Source: Aplectana chamaeleonis
Lineage: Eukaryota > Nematoda > Chromadorea > Rhabditida > Cosmocercidae
DNA length: 64,000 bases
Direction of reading: 5' to 3'
Assembly: GCA_029168955.1 (NCBI GenBank)
Contig: JAPDOI010000291.1
Coordinates: forward strand, 62,001-126,000
Shown: one piece after another, positions 56,094 through 64,000 of the stretch
Layout: the number at the start of each line of letters is the position of its first letter
Numbering within the stretch: the first letter of the stretch is position 1
Position numbers and translations under genes: made by a program
The notes under the pieces: model-generated
What the model saw: only the letters and a program-made list of their open reading frames with translations
Told to the model about the DNA's origin: nothing
The model's database searches: none

Positions 56094-56296
56094 GTTGTCA
56101 CCTGGAGGTTACCAGCAGGTCGTGGGCGGAGTTATGCCCCACGACACCCTCACGACCTCCAGGTAACATGACAGGGACCTCGAGGTGATATGGGTTCATG
56201 TCACCTTGAGTTCTCTGGAATGTCACCTGGAGGTCGTGAGGATGTGGTGGAGCATGACTCCGCCCCACGACCTGCTGGAGACCTCCAGGTGACAAC
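56094..56296. mobile_element. 203-bp palindromic element with GTTGTCACCTGGAGG ends
   Basis: The ends are GTTGTCACCTGGAGGT and its exact inverse ACCTCCAGGTGACAAC. Internal parts are also inverted: CAGCAGGTCGTGGGCGGAG against CTCCGCCCCACGACCTGCTG. A second internal pair of GTCACCTGGAGGTCGTGAGG and CCTCACGACCTCCAGGT occurs. It is non-coding and probably a MITE. Confidence 0.85.
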
Positions 56297-56389
56297 GGGG
56301 AATTCCTGAGTAACTGCTGAGTAAACAGTGTTCTACTCCTCAGCGCCCGAAAGTCACGCGCGTAACGGGCGGCTGTGCCTCTCGAGGTT

Positions 56390-57275
56390 AAATGGCCTGA
56401 CACGCCCCACCGTGGTGGGGTCGCTCGTACCTCTGTGGGAGTTTTTTGATCTGCTTCATAGCCCACCATCAATTTCATCGCGCTTCAACTTTTCGAAATT
56501 CCGCATCGTCCTGCGTTGCAATGAGTCAAAATACGCACTCGGAAATTGCGTGTATGGTACAGTTGGGGCCCAACTTTTCCCGGCTCTACTAAAGTGGTGG
56601 CGCTGGAATACTCATAGTCTGTGCTCACGTGTAGAAGTAGTTATACTCTGAAGGCGGGCCAGTGCGTTATGAATAGCGGGCGTTAAGTAGGATTGATTGC
56701 TCGTTATTGTTAGTACACAATAACATAATCTTCGCACCATTTGACTGCACCGCGTACCTTCTAAGGGATTCATCAACGGCGAACTTCTTGGCAACGGTAA
56801 CCACTGTAAGATAAAGATGAGAGCCCGGTTTCTTGAATCTCTTTTGGGATGCGCAGCGCATTGATCGTCGTATTCGTAAAGGCTTGAATGCTTCTTGGGG
56901 TTATTTAGTGACTTGTTGGCGAGCCGACTTTACAGTCAGTATGTTAGTCTCACCACATGAATCTGGTACCAACTCAAGGACCTTGCGAGCAGCAGCGGCT
57001 CCTGCCACCACGCCACAAGCGCTAGAATAAATATAAGTATAGCGAGTAAAAGTGTTTGGTGTGTAGGAACTGTAGAACACCCAGGTTACATTAACCCTCA
57101 ATCTTTTGGCTTACCTTTGATGAAATCGGCCTTTGGCCGCGAGGGCAATCCTGCTACGAATCGCGGTTCACGTTTTTCTCTGTTTTCTGCCGAATTTTGT
57201 CTATATTTACAGAAAACAGGAAAAAATGGCCAAAAATGGGCAGAAAACAGAAAATTCCGCACATCCCTGGTCGCG
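56390..57275 (+). repeat. Old dispersed element, uninterrupted copy
   Basis: It aligns with the three pieces of 33510-35095 and shows the empty sites of the two insertions there. It ends in CAGAAAACAGAAAATTCCGC and ACATCCCTGG and continues into GTCGCGATCATATG. No protein domain is recognisable on either strand. Confidence 0.7.
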
Positions 57276-57560
57276 ATCATATGTTTTGCCTAGGCGACGA
57301 GCGATGTCGGTGCTCTCTTTATTTTCTGCTCGTCTACTTTTCTGATTTCATTATCCTGTGCTGCTATGTTCGGTCTCTGCCGATCTGTGCCCTCATTTAG
57401 TGTTATTCATTTTTTTATTTACTTTGATCCTTTTGTTCACCCACTTATTCAGTAATTCATTTTGGCCTTCATTCATTATTCATTATTTTATTAATGAAGG
57501 AATTTATATTTTTGTTTTCTTACACATTCATTTAATCATCTGAAATTATTATTTGTTGAT
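57276..57560 (+). repeat. Left arm of a large inverted repeat
   Basis: GTCGCGATCATATGTTTTGCCTAGG, broken by few changes, then CTCTTTATTTTCTGCTCG and GTTCGGTCTCTGC match the minus strand of 58640-58980. The sequence then turns into TTCATT-rich low complexity. Confidence 0.8.
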
Positions 57561-58639
57561 GTACTCATTTATTTATTGCCCTAGTCGTGTATCCATTCGA
57601 TTATTCCGTTTGTTGCTAATTTATTCATCTACTGCTGAACAACAATATAGTCCAAACAATTTGATAGATATCGTTTGAAAATTACATGTAGGAACACTCT
57701 TTCCAGCTGTATTTTCTTAGCGTTTTAATAATTATATTATATGGAAGGCTGCTACTGACCACAAAACGGTAATTTCTTGTGAAAAATCAACGAGTAGTTA
57801 GATATTGATAATTTCGAATAGAATTCCTTGTTCTCAATCGAGTGATTCGGGTGTTATTTTTTTGATTCTCTACCTCGACTTGGGAACAATTTATTTGAGC
57901 TAGATTGCTTTTAGAACTCTATTATCTAACCTGTTTTCACTTCGTTACCTGTTCTTGCACTTGAAAATTCTCAGGGCTAGTGCATACTTCGCCCGACGCG
58001 CGACAGCGACAGTGCATATCAGCAATATCGGCTTCTGATGTTTTTGAATATTTGATGCCTTATCATGGCATGGTATATGATCACAAGTTATCAAAAGGTA
58101 GCTGAGTTGAACGCGAAACTCAGATGTCAGGCAGGACTCGAACCTGCATTGCACGCTTTCCGGGCTACTTCGTTCGATTTGTATAACAATCACAATGTCG
58201 TGTCGCTTGTCGCGCGAAGTATGCACTATACCTTAGTCTACCACCACCGCACATCATTCCGTTTTCGCTGACGTTTCCGAGTTTAGCAGCGGTTGTCACG
58301 ATTACCAGAAACGTGAACCCCTTGCTATACCCTCGAGAACGGTGGTGAATAATTAGGGATTGTTTGAAACTCAAGTAGAGAATGCAAAAAAAACCTGAAA
58401 TCAGCCGAATGAAAACAAGAAATCCTACTAGGGTTTGCTGATCGCTTTTCATTAATAATTTAGGGTATTTTATCGCTTTCTGGTATTTAGCATAAATTTT
58501 GAAACATCAAAGAAATTTAATTGGGAAAAGTGGCTCTATATGTAATCTTCGAAAAATACCCATCATTCTTTATAATATGAGAAGTTGCTGAGTAATAAAT
58601 GAATAAAAAATGTTAACAAGATAATCAAATCATACAATG
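57561..58639. other. Spacer between inverted-repeat arms; tRNA-like B box
   Basis: The minus strand at about 58124-58150 reads GCAGGTTCGAGTCCTGCC, a perfect RNA polymerase III B box in a 5-bp stem with a 7-base loop like a tRNA T arm. I find no matching A box or acceptor stem, so it is at best a tRNA-derived repeat remnant. No gene is otherwise supported here. Confidence 0.4.
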
Positions 58640-59150
58640 AGACAGTAAGTGAATAAACAAGCAAAATTAATAGATTCGAATGATCAACTTAATGTGTAAG
58701 AGAACAAAAATATGTATTCCCAAATAAATGAAGTGGTAAGTATATGGATATTGAATGAAGACAAAAATAAATAAGTGAATGGAAATAATTCAATAAATAG
58801 TGAATTCTTACTCCTAGAACAATGAAAATAGAAAAAAAGATCGTAACTGTGGGCACAGATTAGCAGAGACCGAACATAGCGGTGTAGAATAATGAAATCA
58901 GAAGAGTAGTCGAGCAGAAAATGAAGAGAGCACCGAAATTGCTCGTTACCTAGGCAAAACATATGATCGCGACGGACGAAATTCGTGTTGCATCGATTAA
59001 TGGTCACCTGGCTGACGCCCCACAAACGGCCACCCACAGCACGAACTGTTCTTCGAGCCGCAGCGCACACGCGGTTCGCATTTAAAACTGCAGCGAAAAC
59101 TAGTGCGATCTGTGGGGAAGTAGAGGGTACAGCGGCGGAAACATGGTTTT
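58640..59150 (-). repeat. Right arm of the inverted repeat plus peptide-like segment copy 2
   Basis: The minus strand from 58976 downward matches 57276-57560. Further right (58977-59110) it carries the NANRVCAAARRTV segment related to 48690-48828. A 156-codon minus-strand ORF (58684-59154) spans both parts, but it runs into low-complexity sequence and is not called as a gene. Confidence 0.7.
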
Positions 59151-59255
59151 CCAAATCTTCGTGGTGCGGGTGAAGCGGTCCCTAGTTAGTTATATAGTCA
59201 TTTCGGTTCTGAGTTAAAACGCTGAGGTGAGTTTGTAGTTTGCTTTTCCATCACA

Positions 59256-59266
59256 GTGCCAACTAT
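59256..59266 (+). repeat. Target-site duplication, right-hand (3') copy of the RTE insertion
   Basis: GTGCCAACTAT here is repeated exactly at 62261-62271 on the other side of the RTE element, giving an 11-bp duplication typical of target-primed reverse transcription. Confidence 0.85.
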
Positions 59267-59356
59267 TTGACTTACTTGACTTAATCGGTGGGCTTTCGCC
59301 TGACGCGGTCATTCCGCATCTTCACCGAAGTGTGCCGTCCTAGTGGTCAGCCGTGT

Positions 59357-59495
59357 TCATTTTTCACGGTCTTCAGCCACAATTTGAACACATTCCATCC
59401 AGCTGTCACTATTCCATTTCCTGCGAAACGAAACATCGCGCCTGAACTGTCTTTCGATGCCGAGTGACTTCAAATCCTCTTTAACCACATCCGTC
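59357..59495 (-). pseudogene. RTE protein C-terminal tail in a third frame
   Basis: After the reverse transcriptase frame ends in unrelated residues (PPGRRQSSG), the next frame continues with FWTDVVKEDLKSLG, RRDVSFRRKWNSDSW and AEDREK to a stop at 59357-59359. The content fits the usual tail of RTE proteins, so one base was lost near 59495. Confidence 0.75.
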
Positions 59496-61152
59496 CAGAA
59501 CTTTGCCTACGCCCAGGTGGCCGTTTCCAGACAGGATTTGGAAGCATTCTTAAAGCGTGTTGTACGAGACGATCCGGCGTTCTTCTTAGTATATGCCCGA
59601 GCAGTCGAAGTCGACTTTCCATTGCTGCTTGAGATGGCGTTAGGAGATGCTGGCACCTCCCTCGTGTCAAGCGTTTATGTAATGCGTCGATTTCCTTGTA
59701 AAGGTCTTCGTTATGGCATACACGCGGCCAGAAATGTCCAAGCAAACGCCTAAAAAGCTTCCTCTCCGTGCAATCCAACCTTTCCATCTGCGTCTTCGGT
59801 GCTGCCCACGTCTCCGATCCGTACATCATGATAGGGCGAATAGCGGATAGGTAGACGCGCAACTTGACTTCGTTCGCGATGGTGGTAGACCACAAACACT
59901 TGGTTAGAGAATTAAATGCAGACGTAGCTTTCGCACATCGTTGTCGAATATCCGCTGCATAACTACCATCGTTCTTCAGCAAACAGCCCAAATAACAGAA
60001 ATCGTCCACCAGTTCGATACATTGTCCGTCCACACAAACTCCCGTTGAAGGCCTCTGAGAGACCCACATCTGCTTGCATTTGTCGGGACGAAGACGAAGT
60101 CCATAGGCTGCGGCATACTTCGAAACGAGGTTCACAATCCTTAGCAGTTTTGCGTTGTTTTCAGCGAATAACACGATGTCGTCGGCGTACTCCAGGTCGA
60201 CAAGGGAGCATCCTGATGGTGTTAGGATCACATCCGCAGGAAACTGTTCTGCAACACTACGCATGACGTCATCAACGGCGAAGTTGAAAAGAAAAGGTCC
60301 TGCAACGGCTCCTTGCCTTACTCCTGTTTTCACCTCGAAAGCTGACGTAAATCCGACAGGTGTACGAACTGCTGCTGTTGTTCCTTTGTTCATGTCCTCG
60401 ATTAACCGAACATACGTTTCCGGGACTCCATCTGCTCGCAGAGCATTGAGCAATCGATCACGATGAGGAGAGTCGAACGCGGCTTCAAAGTCTAAAAAAG
60501 CAAGCTGTATTGGCTTCGAATACCGCTGCCACGATTCAATTACTCTTCTCACGACGAACACATGGTCGATGGTCGATCTTCCAGGTCGTTTACCGGCTTG
60601 TTCATCTCTGGTCGTTCTTTCACGGTGTCTGATAAGTCGCTCGAGAATGATACGTTCTAAAACTTTGTACATGACACGAAGTAGAGAGATTCCTCTGTAG
60701 TTCTTAGGATCCGTGACGGATAGCTTCTTGTGAAGAGGTACGATGATCGCATGTCTCCACGAATCGGGTATCCTTTCGCTCATCCATATGGCACGGATGG
60801 TGTTGGTTATTTGACGAATTCCAGACGGAGGAAGAGCTTTCAGCATTTCAGCAGTGATGTTGTCATCTCCACCTGCCTTTCCATTCTTCATTCTCCGGAC
60901 ACAATCCAAACCTTCAGACTCAGTCGGTGGTTCCTCACTGACATCGTAATGTGCTCTCTGAACATGCGGGAGCTTAGGTACTGATGGCGCTGGAAGATTC
61001 AGTAGTGAACTGAAGTAATCCTTCCATATTGGCAGCGTTCCATCACCAACTGCAACTCCATTGGTAGTGTTCAAGGCAGGAGAACATCTCTTCATCTTCC
61101 CGCTATACTGTCGCAGAAACGTGTAGGCTTTCCTCGGATTTTCTCCTCCCAA
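59470..61152 (-). pseudogene. RTE reverse transcriptase (frame-shifted from endonuclease)
   Basis: This 560-codon frame carries the RT of an RTE-type element, which copies element RNA at a nicked chromosomal target. Motifs seen: NYRGISLL near 151-158, catalytic Asp221 in FLDFEAAFDS, TGVRQGAVAGPFLFN at 276-290, the catalytic YADD at 322-325, and a thumb region with YLGC at 387-390. Residue 188 is Lys in QAGKRPGRS, where Phe is usual. The natural protein is a single chain with the endonuclease upstream. The frames meet within GAGGAGAAAATCC near 61145, which implies a one-base loss there. Confidence 0.9.
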
Positions 61153-62260
61153 GCCTTCTCGAACTCCTTAGCTTTACACGTCCACTCTCGTTCGTGGTCA
61201 CTTTGAAGCTGCCGACGCAACTTCCTCAGACGCTTTTCCTCCACGAAGTTTCCTGCAGTTCGGAGAGCACATACTTTGTTGTAGGTAGATGTTGTTTCTT
61301 CTAAGACGTAGGTGAACTTCTTGTTAGGCTGTACAACCGGGAGTGCCTCTTTCGAAGCGTCCTGGATGCACTTTACAAAAGAATCCGCGTCGCAAAGTTT
61401 CTTCTTAGTCTGTACTCCGATGTGAATAGAAACACGTTGTCGAAAATTCCTTCTGCACTCTTCATCTCTGAGACTTGTCTTGTCAATCCTCTGGAGAGGC
61501 TGAGCCCCTCGCTTCCTCTTATGAATCCTCGCGGGGAAGTTCAACAGAACAGGACGGTGATCCGAATCGAATGCGACATCCCACACAGCTCTAGATCTTC
61601 GAATGTCCGATACTGGAATATTCCTCGTCAGGACATAGTCAAGCTGTAGTTTCAAAGTTGTCATCTTCCGCTTCTGCTGCTCTTCTGAAGATAGCTGGGT
61701 TGGTCCCTGCCACGTAAGCTGATGGCAGCGATGATTCCTCTTGAATGTCGATGCAATAATCAGACCACTGCGTTCACAAAAGTCGACAAGGCGGTAGCCA
61801 TTGTCCGATGTTTGCTCCACTGGGTAGAACCATCTACCGAGTACTTCGGATTCCTGATCAAGTCCCATCTTCGCATTTGCGTCAATCCCCACGACAACAG
61901 CATGTTGACAAGGTATCCTGGCCAGCAACGTGTTGAGTTTCTCATAAAACGCATCCTTCGAATTGTCTTCGGCGGTTCCAGTGGGCGCATGAGCACTCAC
62001 TATCCACGGATTGAATCCTCTGTGATCCCGCAATCGTACGAATGCATTCCGGCACGACGTTGAGCCGAACTCATCGACCATACCATTGAAATCCTTCCTT
62101 ACAGCTATTGCACAGCCTCCCACTCTCCTATTGTCAGCGTTACCGCAGTAGATGGTGTACTCTCCGACGCTGATGACGGGTCTATCCTTGAGGCTGGTTT
62201 CTTGCAAAGCAGCAAACGGTACATGGAAATAGCTCAGAAGTCTGGATAGCGCAGTTTTTT
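61092..62260 (-). pseudogene. RTE apurinic-type endonuclease, N-terminally truncated
   Basis: This encodes the APE-type endonuclease that nicks target DNA for priming. Visible motifs, counted from the first in-frame codon at 62267: LQETSLKD with Glu23, SAHAPT (91-96), GIDANAK with Asp129 and Asn131, QLDYVL with Asp210 and SDHRPV with Asp236-His237. About the first 30 residues of the family are missing because the element ends at 62260. The frame runs past the junction with the RT frame and ends in unrelated residues. Confidence 0.9.
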
Positions 62261-62288
62261 GTGCCAACTATATTGTGCCAACTATATT
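62261..62288 (+). repeat. Left target copy, tandemly doubled
   Basis: GTGCCAACTATATT occurs twice in tandem (62261-62274 and 62275-62288) next to the 5' end of the RTE element. The 3' flank carries only one copy of GTGCCAACTAT. The extra unit may come from slippage during second-strand synthesis. Confidence 0.8.
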
Positions 62289-62905
62289 GTACCTTTACTG
62301 ATTTTAGTCTGTTTGAAAGCCATCTAACTAGGGAACCTCGCATGGCTATCCCCAGCATTAGAAAGATACTAAAAGTTTTCTGGTCGAGCCGGACCTGCTC
62401 TTTCCGAATCTAAAATAAGATTCAGCTGCAATTATCTGAAAATCAAGTTACAGACTGTGGAAGTTTGTATTCCTTTGAGCTGGCCTGAACGCCACGCTTG
62501 CTTACCTTTTATTAATTACGCTAATAATCGCTTGCACAGGCTATTTGACGTGCTAAATTTGGGAACGGGGTCAGTTCTCTGGTTATCGAAAAATAACATG
62601 CTAGGGTTTACCGATTTACTGACTCGAAGAGTCCACGAGCTCAAACTCTTTGTTAGAGTGTCTTAAAATTTCGCTACGGGGATCGTTTGAGGGGCAAATC
62701 ACGAAACTGTGGTTCATTTGCCGCAGTTAGGTGGATTTCGCCAGATTCGGCTCAAGGTTTCCCAAATGGAGGAAATGCAGGTGGCTAAATGACACTTTTC
62801 ACGATAAGCACACGCTCTCTCACGCACAGAGTGAGTAAAATATTTATGGTACATTTCTCTAGTATGGTCTCAGATCGATATAAGACCTAGTAGGTGTAAT
62901 TTCAG
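62289..62905. other. Probable upstream intron or intergenic sequence
   Basis: I see no repeat or ORF that I can support. The last bases (GTGTAATTTCAG) form the acceptor of the exon that follows. Confidence 0.4.
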
Positions 62906-63072
62906 ATCTCCAGAAATTGGCGGAGCGTTATAAAACGGCTGGTATCGCATCGTTCTTTTACACAAGTGATAAGAAAATGAAAACACCATTTACTGTTTTG
63001 CGTGGCTTGCATACGTTGGAAATAAAGGACAGATATAGTGTTGGCATAGATCGACTTCATGAAGCTTGCAAG
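62906..63072 (+). CDS. Orphan internal exon of an unrecognised gene
   Basis: This 167-bp segment lies between a canonical nematode acceptor (GTAATTTCAG) and donor (AAG/GTAAGTG). It is open in one frame and gives a well-balanced peptide (KLAERYKTAGIASFFYTSDK, RGLHTLEIKDRYSVGIDR, LHEACK). It begins with two bases of a split codon and ends on a codon boundary. I do not recognise the family. No neighbouring exon was found upstream to the RTE element, and a fold-back element begins at 63361, so the rest of the gene lies beyond repeats or outside the window. Confidence 0.55.
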
Positions 63073-63360
63073 GTAAGTGTATTCACTAGTATTTGTCTAT
63101 GAGATCCTGTTGCCAATTATCCGGTACCAGCATTTCAAATTTGATTAACATTTCTCTTTGACACAACTGCTTTAGTCACTCTCTCGTAATCAGTGAGAAA
63201 TTACTAATGAGCAGGTTTATACCCGCCACCTCATGGTTCTAAATAAGCTACAGTTCCGCTCGTGAGAACTATAGGAAACATGCCCAGTCTGGCTCACGTG
63301 TAATCGGCTCTGCGTACCCGATTTTGCTCCTGGCGAGTCGTTGTACTTTTTCTATTTCCA

Positions 63361-64000
63361 AAAGTTTAGCTTCTTGGCAAAATTAATGATTTGGCAATGT
63401 TATAACTACAAGAAATATAGAATTTAACAAAATAAAAAAAAAACAACTCGAAATATGTTTGAAAATGATTTGGCACAAAATAACCAGAAGTAATGAAAAA
63501 CTGGGAAATGTAGTGAAATGACCAAAACCGGGTTTGGCGGTCATTCGTAGGCCAACTTTTGATAAGTGTGTAGTGACTGACGAGCGATTACATTTTACAA
63601 GATAATGCGTAAAACTTATCAAAGCGAAATCAAGCGCGCATCGGATTTGAGCGTTACGCTCATATAGCTTGACCTATGCTGATTTCCGTATTACAGCTAC
63701 AATGAAATGTTTCAAGGTTTCCGTTGCGCGCTTGATTTCGCTTTGATAAGTTTTACGGATTATCTTGTAAAATGTAATCGCTCGTCAGTCACTACATACT
63801 TATCAAAAGTTAGCCTACGAATGACCGCCAAATCCGGTTTTGATCATTTCACTACATTTCCCAGTTTTTCATTACTTCTGGTTATTTTGTGCCAAATCAT
63901 TTTCAAACATTCTTCGAGTTGTTTTTTTATTTTGTTAAATTCTATATTTCTTGTAGTTATAACATTGCCAAATCATTACTTTTGCCAGGAAGCTAAACTT
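63361..64000. mobile_element. Fold-back element, copy 2 (about 640 bp)
   Basis: The left arm AAGTTTAGCTTCTTGG is mirrored by CCAGGAAGCTAAACTT at the window end. The landmarks are those of copy 1 (GGCAATGTTATAACTAC, CAAAATAACCAGAAGTAA, GCGAAATCAAGCGCGCAT) in the same order. The copies differ by perhaps 15 per cent by eye, mostly with matching changes on both arms. The right flank is outside the window, so any target duplication cannot be read. Confidence 0.92.

Larger units (their letters stand above)
59267..62260 (-). mobile_element. 5'-truncated RTE-type non-LTR retrotransposon
   Basis: The minus strand encodes an AP-type endonuclease followed by a reverse transcriptase. It ends 3' in AAGTCAAGTAAGTCAA, a short tandem tail of the kind RTE elements carry instead of poly(A). 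The 11-bp duplication GTGCCAACTAT flanks it. The first residues of the endonuclease are missing, so the 5' end is truncated, as usual for non-LTR insertions. Two frame changes make this copy inactive. Confidence 0.93.

Noticed and set aside
58110..58230. tRNA gene on the minus strand (perfect B box and T arm)
   Set aside because: No A box at the right distance and no acceptor or anticodon stem could be found. It is recorded only as a possible tRNA-derived remnant.

Overview
This window looks like a gene-poor, repeat-dense stretch of a nematode nuclear genome. The best guess is a clade V strongylid such as a hookworm (Necator or Ancylostoma type). That is inference from the mix of a BEL/Pao LTR element, an RTE-type non-LTR element, a mariner relic, many TA-flanked MITEs and nematode-style TTTCAG/GTAAGT splice sites. 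No bacterial operon, rRNA, complete tRNA or CRISPR array was seen, and no complete host gene could be assembled; only isolated exon candidates are visible.

Region by region. (1) 1-13353 is a GC-rich satellite with a basic unit of about 56 bp. Almost every unit carries two short hairpins. Units are arranged into higher-order repeats (271 bp at the left, about 1.5 kb further right), and a 1.9-kb block (4201-6102) is inverted. Three 60-bp units border it. (2) 13.5-15.7 kb holds a degenerate tandem array and two copies of a dispersed repeat. (3) 15723-27081 is a full-length BEL/Pao retrotransposon on the minus strand. It has two 900-bp LTRs differing at about eight sites by eye, a perfect 5-bp target duplication, a primer-binding site, gag-protease and pol, and an unusual third ORF with three zinc knuckles downstream of pol. 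It sits inside an older MITE, whose two halves lie at 15709-15722 and 27082-27683. (4) 27-36.7 kb is a mosaic of MITEs and old dispersed repeats, with one partial C-type-lectin-like exon. (5) 36717-42921 is a candidate 6.2-kb terminal-inverted-repeat element whose two ends carry inverted arrays of a 21-bp, GTAC-containing repeat. A 722-bp element with similar termini lies just upstream (35591-36312). (6) 43-59 kb holds a mariner/Tc1 relic, a MITE inserted into a copy of itself, several minisatellites, palindromic elements and a large inverted repeat. (7) 59267-62260 is a 5'-truncated, frameshifted RTE-type element on the minus strand with a visible target duplication. (8) An orphan exon at 62906-63072 is followed by the second copy of a 640-bp fold-back element that ends at the window edge.

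How it fits together: almost everything can be read as layers of transposition. The BEL element supplies Gag, protease, reverse transcriptase/RNase H, integrase and a second nucleocapsid-like protein, probably with spliced transcripts. The MITEs, fold-back elements and long-terminal-inverted-repeat elements carry no enzymes and would depend on enzymes encoded elsewhere. The two most unusual items are the satellite with paired-base changes in its hairpins and the large element with inverted subterminal satellites.
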